Source of the DNA: Stomoxys calcitrans | Lineage: Eukaryota; Arthropoda; Insecta; Diptera; Muscidae | Assembly (NCBI RefSeq): GCF_963082655.1 | Contig: NC_081552.1 | Coordinates: forward strand, 123,108,458 to 123,172,457 | DNA: 64,000 nucleotides | Direction: 5' to 3' | In this document: positions 1 through 10,176 of the stretch, piece after piece | How the letters are laid out: every line of letters begins with the position of its first letter | Position numbering within the stretch: position 1 is the first letter of the stretch | The notes under the pieces: model-generated | Seen by the model: the letters and a program-made list of their open reading frames with translations, nothing else | What the model was told of the DNA's origin: nothing | The model's database searches: none | Position numbers and translations under genes: made by a program

Positions 1-212
1 GTGTGAAAATACTGTATGTGGAAATAGGCTACATTTGTTTTGTATTTGTTGCACTTAGTTATGAAGCATTGTATAGATTTAGGATTTTAAGCGTGTATTA
101 TGTATTAAGATTTGTTTGTAAGCAAACTAAATTGAGTTATTTTTTCAACCATCAACGGAGACACTTGTATTCCCTGCACACTTTTCGATGTGCAGCAACC
201 AAGTGATGCATA
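1..212 (+). mobile_element. BEL/Pao-like LTR, 3' part only (LTR 1)
   Basis: The window opens inside a long terminal repeat. The same sequence recurs at 2791-3002 in a complete LTR, and in diverged form at 7860-8087. It ends directly before a primer-binding site. The small open frame at 3-206 lies wholly in the LTR and is not considered coding. Upstream LTR sequence lies outside the window. Confidence 0.75.
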
Positions 213-215
213 TTT

Positions 216-233
216 TGGTGACCCCGACGTGAT
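216..233 (+). other. primer-binding site of BEL/Pao-like element, unit 1
   Basis: The sequence TGGTGACCCCGACGTGAT follows the LTR end within a few bases. This is the type of PBS seen in insect BEL/Pao retrotransposons. An identical site lies at 3006-3023 behind the second LTR. Confidence 0.7.
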
Positions 234-414
234 ATGGAGTTGTAGTGTAATTTTACTATCGCGAAATTTTTAAGTGATATTGCACGTGACATTATAGACG
301 CAAATGAACAGTAATGGGTTAGTGTCGTATGAAACCTGACGAACATTTGTAAAGTGAAAGTATAGTGACGTTAGGAAATATTGTATTTAGTTTGGGCATA
401 TATATTTCGTTAAC

Positions 415-780
415 ATGAATTTTGGAGAATTAATTCAACATCAAAGGATGTTGCGCGAATATATTTTGTCGCTTGAAATGAAAATGAGCAAGGTTGTTCA
501 AATAAATGTGACGTGCGATAAGTAAGAGATATTTTCAAAGTTGAAAGAATCCTTCACGGACTCGAAGAGGGATTTTTTAGAGGAATTCCGTCGTATGGGA
601 AAATTGTTATATGACCATATGATTTTTGTACATAAAGTGCCAAAGACCATTAAGAAAATCGAATACTTGTGCCAACAAATTCAGGACGAGCATTTCGAGT
701 TAAATGGAATATATCTTCCAAAGATATTAAAACTTCCTTCGTTGAATAGAAACAAAGGGGGATGGTATGTCATTTCCTAG
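415..780 (+). pseudogene. gag-like ORF of BEL/Pao-like element, unit 1 (in-frame stop)
   Basis: An ATG at 415 (MNFGELIQHQ...) opens a frame that runs to a TAA at 780 but is broken by one in-frame TAA at 523-525. The product would be about 121 aa, charged and helical, with no zinc knuckle, protease or polymerase motif visible. I infer gag from its place after the PBS; the sequence itself does not prove it. The stop codon is present in both tandem copies, so it predates the duplication. A downstream ORF begins in another frame about 125 bp later, so the whole gag region looks degenerate. Confidence 0.4.
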
Positions 781-904
781 GAAATTAGACCTTCCTACGT
801 TGAATAGAGGGAGAATTAATGACGGTCAGGCGGCTAAGACAGAAGACGGAAATCATGAGGTGACAGGCTTTGGGTCGGGAAGACGTATCTAAACTGAGAA
901 TAGT

Positions 905-1311
905 TTGGATAAGTATAATAAGTACTGTCAGAAGACGAAGACAGAGGTGCCAAAAGAAAGGTGTCGAGAGCTCGACGCGTGCGTTAATTTGAAGAAAACC
1001 GAATTAGAAAGGAAACAAAAGATCTTTGACGAGAGTTTAGCCGAACAGAAAGCCATTTCGGAGCAATTTGCCCAAGAACGTGATGCTGCCGAACGTAAAG
1101 CCCATGAACAAGAGGCCAAGGTCATCTTACTTAGTAGTGAATTGGCTGTCGCCTGTGACAAGGTTGGCGATATGGAGAACAAACGTAATACGCTACAAAA
1201 TGTCCTCGAAGGTTTGAACTATACTCGCACCCAAAGCATAACCAGCAAAAACATTCATGAATTGGAGATGGGTAAACGTGTCCTGGAGTCGCAATCGCAG
1301 ATCAAAGATAC
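905..1311 (+). CDS. coiled-coil ORF of the LTR element, unit 1 (runs into HINE)
   Basis: About 135 codons encode a highly charged heptad-rich coiled coil: residues 28-95 are rich in E, K, Q, A and L, e.g. KTELERKQKIFDESLAEQ. No catalytic motif is visible. The open frame continues to 1567, but the last ~85 codons are read from an inserted HINE repeat (from 1312) and are not part of the original protein. The frame lacks a good ATG (it starts at a TTG), so a real start may lie further upstream after loss of bases. It could be gag C-terminal sequence or a captured host segment; I do not recognise it. Confidence 0.4.
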
Positions 1312-1939
1312 AACAAGTAAAAGCGTGCTAAGTTCGGCCGGGCCGAATCTTATATACCCTCCACCATGGATTGCATTTGTCGAGTTGTTTTCCCGGCATC
1401 TCTTCTTAGGCAAAAAAGGATATAAGAAAAGAGTTGCTCTGCTATTAAAACGATATCAAGATATGGTCCGGTTCGGACCACAATTAAATTATATGTTGGA
1501 GACCTGTGTAAAATTTCAGCCAATTCGTATAATAATTGCGCCCATTGGGGCTCACGAAGTAAAATAGAGAGAACGATTTATATGGGATCTGTATCGGGCT
1601 ATAGACCGATGCAGACCATAATAAACACGTTTGTTGATGGTCATGAGAGGATCCATCGTGCAAAATTTCAGGCATATCGGATAATAATTGCGCCCTCTAG
1701 AAGCTCAAGAAGTCAAATCCCCAGATCGGTTTATATGTCAGCTATATCAGGTTATGGACCGATTTCAACCATACTTGGCACAGTTGTTGGGTATCATAAC
1801 GAAATACTTCGTGCAAAAATTCATTCAAATCGGATAAGAATTGTGCCCTCTAGAGGCTCAAGAAGTCAAGACCCAAGATCGGTTTATATGGCAGCTATAT
1901 CAGGTTATGGACCGGTTTGAACCATACTTGGCACAGTTG
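1312..1939 (-). mobile_element. HINE (DINE-1-like Helentron), reverse half of a foldback
   Basis: The copy starts at its 3' terminus (AACAAGTAAAAGCGTGC, then the TTCGGCCGGGCCGAA hairpin and TATACCCTCCACC) and reads backwards into 153-bp repeat units. At about 1940 the repeat changes direction and runs forward to 2469, so this insertion is a foldback of two 3' halves. The same left half is present at 4102-4729. Confidence 0.75.
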
Positions 1940-2469
1940 ACTTCTTGAGCCTCTATAGGTCACAATTATTGCCCGATTTGCATGTACGACGGATCCTCTC
2001 ATGACCATCAACATCAACATTTTACACACATCTCCAACATATATTGGGTTGCCCAAAAAGTAATTGCGGATTTTTTAAAAGAAAGTAAATGCATTTTTAT
2101 TAAAACTTAGAATGAAACTTAGAATGAACTTTAATCAAATATACTTTTTTACACTTTTTTTCTAAAGCAAGCTAAAATTAAGAGCTGATAACTGACAGAA
2201 GAAAGAATGCAATTACAGAGTCATAAGCTGTGAAAACATTTGTCAACGCCGACTGTATGAAAAATCCGCAATTACTTTTTGGGCAACCCAATAATTTAAT
2301 TGTGGCCCAAACCGGACCGTATCTTGATGTCGCTCTAATAGCAGAGTAAATATTTTCTTATATCCTTTTTTGCGTAAGAAGAGATGCCGGGAAAAGAACT
2401 CGACAAATGCTATCCATGGTGGAGGGTATATAAGATTCGGCCCGGCCGAACTTAGCACGCTTTTACTTG
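1940..2469 (+). mobile_element. HINE, forward half of the foldback, carrying a mariner MITE
   Basis: Forward-oriented 3' half ending GGTGGAGGGTATA, hairpin TTCGGCCCGGCCGAA, then GCACGCTTTTACTTG at 2469. It has no head. A MITE (2044-2291) is inserted into it at a TA. Confidence 0.75.
2044..2291. mobile_element. mariner-type MITE with TA target duplication
   Basis: The element begins TTGGGTTGCCCAAAAAG and ends with the inverse (CTTTTTGGGCAACCCAA), flanked on both sides by TA (2042-2043 and 2292-2293). Inverted repeats extend about 30 bp (including TAATTGCGGATTTTT). It is 248 bp long with no ORF. A second copy lies at 31444-31681 in the opposite orientation. Confidence 0.85.
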
Positions 2470-2557
2470 ATTTATTTCAGATTTATGAATATACATATAA
2501 ACCACTATTGTAATTTATAAGACTTCTTTACAGGCATACGTTAAATAAAAACGTTGT

Positions 2558-3002
2558 TGTACAGTTTTTAACTTTAGTGTTAGGATAAGCCTAAAACTGA
2601 GTACTGAGATAAGGGATTTCCATAATTAGATCGGGATACTAACGTGTATGTAGGGATACTAACGTATCCCTACATGTGCTCATTTTCTACTAACGAAGAA
2701 GCAAACATTGAAATGCAATGATTATCTTATCATATAAGAGTGCATGTGTTTCGTCTAATGCAGGTAGCTAGTTGACTGTGTGAAAATACTGTGTGAAAAT
2801 ACTGTATGTGGAAATAGGCTACATTTGTTTTGTATTTGTTGCACTTAGTTATGAAGCATTGTATAGATTTAGGATTTTAAGCGTGTATTATGTATTAAGA
2901 TTTGTTTGTAAGCAAACTAAATTGAGTTATTTTTTCAACCATCAACGGAGACACTTGTATTCCCTGCACACTTTTCGATGTGCAGCAACCAAGTGATGCA
3001 TA
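2558..3002 (+). mobile_element. BEL/Pao-like LTR 2 (shared between two tandem units)
   Basis: The LTR begins TGTACAG and ends just before the second PBS (3006-3023). It resembles LTR 3 (7678-8087) throughout, including CTTTAGT-TTAGGATA near the start and AACCATCAACGGAGACAC near the end. An 11-bp segment (GTGTGAAAATA) is doubled near 2778-2800. It serves as the 3' LTR of unit 1 and the 5' LTR of unit 2. Confidence 0.75.
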
Positions 3003-3005
3003 TTT

Positions 3006-3023
3006 TGGTGACCCCGACGTGAT
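3006..3023 (+). other. primer-binding site of BEL/Pao-like element, unit 2
   Basis: Identical to the site at 216-233 and placed a few bases after LTR 2. Confidence 0.7.
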
Positions 3024-3204
3024 ATGGAGTTGTAGTGTAATTTTACTATCGCGAAATTTTTAAGTGATACTGCACGTGACATTATAGACGCAAATGAACA
3101 GTAATGGGTTAGTGTCGTATGAAACCTGACGAACATTTGTAAAGTGAAAGTATAGTGACGTTAGGAAATATTGTATTTAGTTTGGGCATATATATTTCGT
3201 TAAC

Positions 3205-3570
3205 ATGAATTTTGGAGAATTAATTCAACATCAAAGGATGTTGCGCGAATATATTTTGTCGCTTGAAATGAAAATGAGCAAGGTTGTTCAAATAAATGTG
3301 ACGTGCGATAAGTAAGAGATATTTTCAAAGTTGAAAGAATCCTTCACGGACTCGAAGAGGGATTTTTTAGAGGAATTCCGTCGTATGGGAAAATTGTTAT
3401 ATGACCATATGATTTTTGTACATAAAGTGCCAAAGACCATTAAGAAAATCGAATACTTGTGCCAACAAATTCAGGACGAGCATTTCGAGTTAAATGGAAT
3501 ATATCTTCCAAAGATATTAAAACTTCCTTCGTTGAATAGAAACAAAGGGGGATGGTATGTCATTTCCTAG
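3205..3570 (+). pseudogene. gag-like ORF, unit 2 (same in-frame stop)
   Basis: Direct duplicate of 415-780 at an offset of 2790 bp, with the same TAA at 3313-3315 and the same end. No amino-acid difference was found between the copies. Confidence 0.4.
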
Positions 3571-3694
3571 GAAATTAGACCTTCCTACGTTGAATAGAGG
3601 GAGAATTAATGACGGTCAGGCGGCTAAGACAGAAGACGGAAATCATGAGGTGACAGGCTTTGGGTCGGGAAGACGTATCTAAACTGAGAATAGT

Positions 3695-4101
3695 TTGGAT
3701 AAGTATAATAAGTACTGTCAGAAGACGAAGACAGAGGTGCCAAAAGAAAGGTGTCGAGAGCTCGACGCGTGCGTTAATTTGAAGAAAACCGAATTAGAAA
3801 GGAAACAAAAGATCTTTGACGAGAGTTTAGCCGAACAGAAAGCCATTTCGGAGCAATTTGCCCAAGAACGTGATGCTGCCGAACGTAAAGCCCATGAACA
3901 AGAGGCCAAGGTCATCTTACTTAGTAGTGAATTGGCTGTCGCCTGTGACAAGGTTGGCGATATGGAGAACAAACGTAATACGCTACAAAATGTCCTCGAA
4001 GGTTTGAACTATACTCGCACCCAAAGCATAACCAGCAAAAACATTCATGAATTGGAGATGGGTAAACGTGCCCTGGAGTCGCAATCGCAGATCAAAGATA
4101 C
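3695..4101 (+). CDS. coiled-coil ORF, unit 2
   Basis: Duplicate of 905-1311. I found one coding difference, a Val to Ala change from T1281 to C4071. As in unit 1, the open frame runs on into an inserted HINE, so its last part (to 4357) is not native. Confidence 0.4.
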
Positions 4102-4840
4102 AACAAGTAAAAGCGTGCTAAGTTCGGCCGGGCCGAATCTTATATACCCTCCACCATGGATTGCATTTGTCGAGTTGTTTTCCCGGCATCTCTTCTTAGG
4201 CAAAAAAGGATATAAGAAAAGAGTTGCTCTGCTATTAAAACGATATCAAGATATGGTCCGGTTCGGACCACAATTAAATTATATGTTGGAGACCTGTGTA
4301 AAATTTCAGCCAATTCGTATAATAATTGCGCCCATTGGGGCTCACGAAGTAAAATAGAGAGAACGATTTATATGGGATCTGTATCGGGCTATAGACCGAT
4401 GCAGACCATAATAAACACGTTTGTTGATGGTCATGAGAGGATCCATCGTGCAAAATTTCAGGCATATCGGATAATAATTGCGCCCTCTAGAAGCTCAAGA
4501 AGTCAAATCCCCAGATCGGTTTATATGTCAGCTATATCAGGTTATGGACCGATTTCAACCATACTTGGCACAGTTGTTGGGTATCATAACGAAATACTTC
4601 GTGCAAAAATTCATTCAAATCGGATAAGAATTGTGCCCTCTAGAGGCTCAAGAAGTCAAGACCCAAGATCGGTTTATATGGCAGCTATATCAGGTTATGG
4701 ACCGGTTTGAACCATACTTGGCACAGTTGTTGGATATCATAACAAAACACGTCGTGCAAAATTTCATTCTGATCGGATAAGAATTGCGCACGCTAGAGGC
4801 TCAAGAAGTCAAGACCCAATATCGGTTTATATGGCAGCTA

Positions 4841-6467
4841 CAGCGGTCAAAAAAAGTATTCATCATTAGCAAAATTGATAATAAATTCACTTATTTTGGG
4901 TAATTGAAGAAAATTTAAAGTAAACAAATAATGCAGTTTTATGCAATAGTTTATTTTTCGTAATATGTTTTAAAATAAATTCAAAAAATAAATTTAATTA
5001 GCGCAAAAAATGCAATTTTATATAATAACACCAAAAACAGAACAAAAAAAGTATTCATCATTGATGTGCTATCATCAAAGTCAAATTCAAATATTATTTG
5101 GGAATCCCCCTTTTCTGTTTTATTTAGTAAAGGAGGCTTTGCCCTTGACAGCAAATATTTAATTTCATTGAAAATATAGTTTTTGTCAAAATGGGTCGTA
5201 AGCAAAACGAGGTTTCTGATGAGGTAAAAGTTTTGATAATAAAACACCACAGGAATGGTTTAACTCAAAAAACTATCAGTGAAATATTAAATAGACCACG
5301 ATCTACTATACAATCCATCATCAGAAAGTGGACAGAAACGAAAACTGTTGACAATAAACCAAGATCTGGTCGACCAAAAGCACTTTCAGTTGGAGATGTG
5401 CGTTGGCTAGTGCGGCAAGTTCAGAAAACTCCGAAGACAAATGCGACCATTCTTCGTAAAAACACTATGGAATATTTAGGGAAGGAAGTTACTACACAAA
5501 CAATTCGAAATACACTCAAAAGGCATAGTTACAGAGGAAGAACTGCACGTAAGAAGCCCTTTATAAATAAAATAAACCGAGTGAAAAGGCTAAACTTCGC
5601 AAAAATGTATGTAAAACAGCCCGAATCATTTTGGAAAACAGTCATTTTTGCAGACGAGAGCAAGTTTAATCTTTTTGGGTGCGATGGAAAGGTCATAGTG
5701 TACAGAAAACCAAATACAGAGCTTGAAGAACGAAACACAGTTGCTACTGTAAAACATGGTGGAGGTGGTTTAATGGTTTGGGGGTGTATGGCGGCTTCAG
5801 GAGCGGGAAATCTTGAAATTATTAATGGAGTAATGGATCATAAGTATTACATTGACATTTTAAAGAGGAATTTAAAAGATAGTGCTGTAAAACTTGGGCT
5901 TGGTAATAACTTTCAATATTATCAAGATAATGACCCCAAACATTCTGCTTTAAATACCAAGATGTGGATGCTGTATAACTGCCCCAAAGTCATTAAAACT
6001 CCTCCTCAAAGTCCCGACTTGAACCCAATTGAACATCTCGAACGCAAATTGAGAACGCGCAATTTTTCGAGCAAGAGTCAAATGCAACAGGTGATAATGG
6101 AGGAATGGACTAATATAGACCAAAATATAACCGCTAAATTAGTCCAATCGATGTCAAACCGTTTAAAAGAAGTTATAAGACGCGGTGGTCGAATAACAAA
6201 GTATTAATTTTTTTAAATTATGTTATTTATTTTTTTGTTTTTTTGCAATGATGAATACTTTTTTTGTTTAATTTTTTGTGTTCAGCTGTAAAATGGCCCT
6301 ATTTGTTCCAATAAATACTATTTTTTTCTTTAAAAACAATGAAATTGTGTACATATATATCACACAAGCACTACTGCATCATTAGTTTAATATGTTTTTA
6401 TTCCAATTGTCTTTTGTAGACTTATTAAAAAAAAACATTGAATGATGAATACTTTTTTTGACCGCTG
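4841..6467 (+). mobile_element. complete Tc1-type transposon with IR/DR ends
   Basis: The ends are exact inverted repeats starting CAGCGGTCAAAAAAAGTA over 27 bp, flanked by TA at 4839-4840 and 6468-6469. A 19-bp direct repeat (AAAAAAAGTATTCATCATT) occurs twice inside each end: 4849-4867 and 5044-5062 at the left, and inverted at 6247-6265 and 6441-6459 at the right. So each terminal region is about 220 bp with outer and inner transposase-binding-like repeats, the IR/DR arrangement. Length is 1627 bp. Confidence 0.93.
5191..6207 (+). CDS. Tc1-family transposase, intact, DD34E
   Basis: The 338-aa product is full length for Tc1 transposases (about 340 aa), which cut and paste the element at TA sites. 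Residues 1-50 form the first helix-turn-helix (PRSTIQSIIRKW), residues 59-63 an SGRPK linker like the GRPR AT-hook, and residues 67-120 a second DNA-binding helical region. The catalytic triad is visible: D155 in IFADESKF, D246 in YQDNDPKHS and E281 in SPDLNPIEH, with exactly 34 residues between the last two. The block GGGGLMVWGCM (190-200) is typical. The start ATG (ATGGGTCGTAAG) follows the left inverted repeat. The usual W after PIENL is replaced (PIEHLERKL). No stop or frameshift was seen, so it may still be active. Confidence 0.93.
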   Translation: MGRKQNEVSDEVKVLIIKHHRNGLTQKTISEILNRPRSTIQSIIRKWTETKTVDNKPRSGRPKALSVGDVRWLVRQVQKTPKTNATILRKNTMEYLGKEVTTQTIRNTLKRHSYRGRTARKKPFINKINRVKRLNFAKMYVKQPESFWKTVIFADESKFNLFGCDGKVIVYRKPNTELEERNTVATVKHGGGGLMVWGCMAASGAGNLEIINGVMDHKYYIDILKRNLKDSAVKLGLGNNFQYYQDNDPKHSALNTKMWMLYNCPKVIKTPPQSPDLNPIEHLERKLRTRNFSSKSQMQQVIMEEWTNIDQNITAKLVQSMSNRLKEVIRRGGRITKY

Positions 6468-7060
6468 TATATCAGGTTATGAACCGATTTGAACCATACT
6501 TGGCACAGTTGTTGGATATTATAGCAAAACACGTCATGCAAAATTTCATTCCAATCGGATAGGAATTGCGCACTCTAGAGGCTCAAGAAGTCAAGACCCA
6601 AGATCGGTTTATATGGCAGCTATATCAGGTTATGGACTGATTTAAACCATACTTGGCACAGTTGTTGGATATAATAACAAAACACGTCGTGCAAAATTTC
6701 ATTTCAATCGGATAAGAATTGCGCACTCTAGAGGCTCAAGAAGTCAAGACCCAAGATCGGTTTATATGGCAGCTATATCAAAACATGGACCGATATGGCC
6801 CATTTACAATACCAACCGACCTACAGTAATAAGAAGTATTTTTGCAAAATTTCAAGCGGCTAGCTTTACTCCTTCGGAAGTTAGCGTGCTTTCGACAGAC
6901 AGACGGACGGACGGACGGATGGACATGGCTAGATCGACATAAAATGTCACGACGATCAAGAATATATATACTTTATGGGGTCTCAGACGAATATTTCGAG
7001 TAGTTACAAACAGAATGACGAAATTAATATACCCCCATCTTATGGTGGAGGGTATAAAAA

Positions 7061-7677
7061 TCGCCGTAGAAGACAAGGAAGTTTCCGTTGCTACAACAAG
7101 TGTCGTTCATTCATTCACTGCTAGAGTTGTGAGAGTGAAATAAGTTAAAGCACTCAACGCCAGAGTGCTTCGGGACGGATTACCGCTCGCTGCCAGAGGG
7201 GTGAGCTTAAAAGAAGAATATGAAGCACTTAACACAGAATTGCTTCAGCAAAGTTTACCGGTTGCTGCCAGAGTGGTAAATGCAAAGGAAGTCGGTCATT
7301 CACCGCCAGGGTGGACCAAGAGAAGGATGGAGGATTATTTCTCAACGCCAGAATGCCGAAAAATCGTCAACCACTCAATGTCGGAGTGGTTAAGGATTAT
7401 TTACTATTCAATGATAAATGATAAGATGCCTAAAAAGTGGAACGATCGTTAACAGAGTGACCTAATCAGAAGGAGGAAAAACACTCAGCGCCGGAGTGCT
7501 AGGTCTCAGAAGGGAGAAAAAGCCGCCAAAAGATACAGATAATGTATATATAATTTATATGAGTATTAACTAAGCTTGGTAATACGCATAAAGGATGAAG
7601 ATCAGTTTCAGCGTCTATTGTATTGTATGCACGAATTTCTTATGTTAAAAGACGGAGATTTTTTAAGGCGGGTAGTA
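7061..7677 (+). mobile_element. 3' internal region of LTR element unit 2, with repeated hairpins
   Basis: This sequence lies between the HINE head and LTR 3 and has no counterpart in unit 1. It contains a 95-codon open frame (7165-7452) with no recognisable domain and at least five copies of a 21-nt module made of a 7-nt arm, a 7-nt loop with GCCA or GTCG/GCCG and a complementary arm. Clear examples are 7149-7169 (AGCACTC/GAGTGCT), 7371-7389 (CCACTC/GAGTGG) and 7482-7498 (CACTC/GAGTG). A purine-rich stretch before 7678 could be the polypurine tract. No pol or env motif is present. Confidence 0.5.
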
Positions 7678-8087
7678 TGTACACTTTTGTACTTTAGTCT
7701 TAGGATAGGTCAACAAATCTTAAACATTTGTATGTAGATAAGGGATTTCCATAATAAGATCGTAAAATGAGCACATGTAGGGATACTTATGTAGAAGCAA
7801 ACATGGAAATGCATTGTCTATCTTATCTTAAGAGTGCACGTTTTTTATCTAATGCAGGTAGCTAGTTGACTATGCCAAAATACTCTGTGCGTGGAAATAG
7901 GCTACGTTTGTTTTGTATTTGTTGCCCTTAGTTATTAAGCATTGTATAGGTTTAGGATTTTAAGAGTGTATTAGGTATTAAGGTTTGTTTGTAAGTAAAA
8001 TAAATTGAGTTATTTTTTCAACCATCAACGGAGACACTTCAGTTTTCCCTGCACACTTTTCGATGCGCAGCAAGCAAGCGCTGTACA
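7678..8087 (+). mobile_element. BEL/Pao-like LTR 3
   Basis: The LTR begins TGTACACTTTTG and ends near CTGTACA. It is a diverged relative of LTR 2 (same order of blocks, several small indels) and closes the second unit. Confidence 0.7.
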
Positions 8088-8454
8088 GTTGTAATGCATT
8101 TAAATTTTAGTCATTACTTACGAATTTACTTAACACAATGTCGTTTGTGTTTTTATCTCTACCTGAAAAATATATATTTTTCGTCAATGTGATGTTTTGC
8201 AATCCCGGATAGTTGATTTATTCACGATAATTCAGTCACGGATAATCGATACTAAATTGTAACTAAATTTCATTTGCGTTAGCTTTCCTCCTAGGAATCA
8301 CAGTAGACTGTCAGAAAGAATTGTTGATTTGTTCCACCCCAAGAGGAAATTGCTTCACTTCAAAGAATTTTTATCTACATTTGAATATTCTAAACTAAGC
8401 AGAGACAATTATATGTTGTTGAAAGTTACAAATGCTTAAATTATTTCAATAACG
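8088..8454. other. AT-rich spacer, nothing recognised
   Basis: No open frame of note, no repeat boundary and no RNA gene was recognised. Confidence 0.4.
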
Positions 8455-9170
8455 TTTTTATACACTCCACCATAAGATGGGGTATACTAATTTCGTCATT
8501 CAGTTTGTAACAACTCGAAATATTACTCTGAGACCACATAAAGTATATATATTCTTGATCCCCATGACATTTTAAGTCGGTTTAGCCGTGTCCACTCGTC
8601 CGTCTGTCTGTCGAAAGTACGCTAACTTTCGAAAGAGTAAAGCTAGCAGCTTGAAATTTTGCACGAATATTTCTTTTTAGTGAAGGTCGGTTGGGATTGT
8701 AAATGGGCCATATCGGTTCATGTTTTGATATAGCTGCCATATAAACCGATATGGGATCTTGACTTCTTGTGCCTCTAGAGGTCGCAATTATTATCCCATT
8801 TAGCTGAAATTTTGTACAAAGATTACTCTCGCGACCTTCAACATACGTGTCAATTATGGTCTGAATCGGATACAGCTCCCATATAAACCGATCTCCTTAT
8901 TTTACTTCTTGAGCACCTAAAGGGCGCAATTTTTTTCGAATTGGCTATAATTTTACACAACGACTTCCACTATGATCTTCAACATTCAGTTCAATTATGG
9001 TCCGAACCATCGGACCATGAGTTGATACAGCTCCAATATCATAGCATTTTTTTTCTTTTATCATATATTTGCCTAAAAAGAAATACTAGGAAAAGAATTA
9101 GACAAATGCGATCCATGGTGGATGGTATATAATATTCGGCCCGGCAGTACCAAATACGCTTTTACTTGTT
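8455..9170 (+). mobile_element. full-length short HINE
   Basis: Head TTTTTATACACTCCACCAT, box AAAGTATATATATTCTTGAT, CCGTCTGTCTGTCGAAAG, about two repeat units, ATGGTGGATGGTATA, hairpin with GGCCCGGC and tail GCTTTTACTTGTT. This copy shows the minimal structure of the family at 716 bp. Confidence 0.88.
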
Positions 9171-10176
9171 CACTTGTATTTGCATTCGAATATACGGCGT
9201 CCGTTCATTCGAGCGAAATAAAAAAATCGAAATAATATATATACTTCTATGGCGTAAAATGGTCACTGGAGTGGAAAAAAGAAACCCCAAACCCCCTCTG
9301 TATTTTATAGCGTCACGTTTGAAAAATATGGCAAATGCGTCGTAAAACTTTAAAAAAACTTTTTTATAATTGGGGATTAGGGATTTTAGGACATTTTGAA
9401 TGCTTAAATAAATTTAAATGGAATAAAACTATCGCAAAAAAATTTATCTTAAAAATGTTCACCTTTTGCTATATTTTCAACTATTTATTTATTTTTACTA
9501 AAATTCCGAAATGTTTCGTTGCTAAGCTCTCCTAGTACACGATGCCTTCATACTTTTCTCAATATATTCCCGATGTTGCCAATTTTCTATTTCGATTCAT
9601 CACTTTCGACGATTGAACGTCAATCAATGTATTTTTGGGCATCATTAGCGACATGTCATATATATCGTGTCACACACTTTATCGTCAAGCGCGTATGGGT
9701 GCGTTCCACAGTTTAAACTTATTAAGCTCCCATGCATTATATACCATTTTTTTAATGAGAATTTTTTGAACGACAAAGAGAATTTAGTAATTCTTCTTGA
9801 TTATGGGTAACATTTTTGATATTAAAGTTATGGAAAACTATCTCCATACTTAAATTAAAATCTTAAAAATAAAGTTGCAAAAATGTCTTACGAATACCAA
9901 TGTTATTTTTACTTTTAATCAAACTCGTGTGGTGTCCTACAATGTATAGGTAATTTCTTTATCTTAAAGTTAATATACTGCAATATAACGCACTCCTAAT
10001 TTAGCTCAAAGATGCATCCTTATGTAAAGGAAGAGATTTTAAAGTTTAAAGATAATATTTTTAAGGACAATTAATCTTTGTGGCAAAGATTAATTCTTAA
10101 AACCAATCACAAAATCGTAAACATTAGAATAATTTACTCGTCATTTAGGACAAAATTGCTTTCTTAATAGACTAAA
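9171..10176. other. AT-rich spacer, nothing recognised
   Basis: Open frames at 9335-9535 and 9519-9716 have AT-driven composition and no domain, and I do not consider them genes. Confidence 0.4.

Larger units (their letters stand above)
4102..7060 (-). mobile_element. full-length HINE, reverse, split by a Tc1 element
   Basis: Both ends are visible: AACAAGTAAAAGCGTGC and hairpin at the left, and the head (CCCCCATCTTATGGTGGAGGGTATAAAAA as inverse of TTTTTATACCC...) at the right. The box AATATATATACTTTATGGGG and a run of GACAGACGGACGGACGG lie near 6895-6975. The interior is made of 153-bp units. A Tc1 transposon (4841-6467) splits one unit. Without it the element is about 1.33 kb. Confidence 0.85.

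Noticed and set aside
3..206. 67-aa ORF at the window start (also 2793-2996)
   Set aside because: Lies within the LTR; no domain.
905..1567. A single 220-aa protein
   Set aside because: The last third is read from a HINE insertion beginning at 1312, so only the first part is likely native.
9335..9716. Overlapping 65-aa ORFs
   Set aside because: AT-driven composition and no domain.
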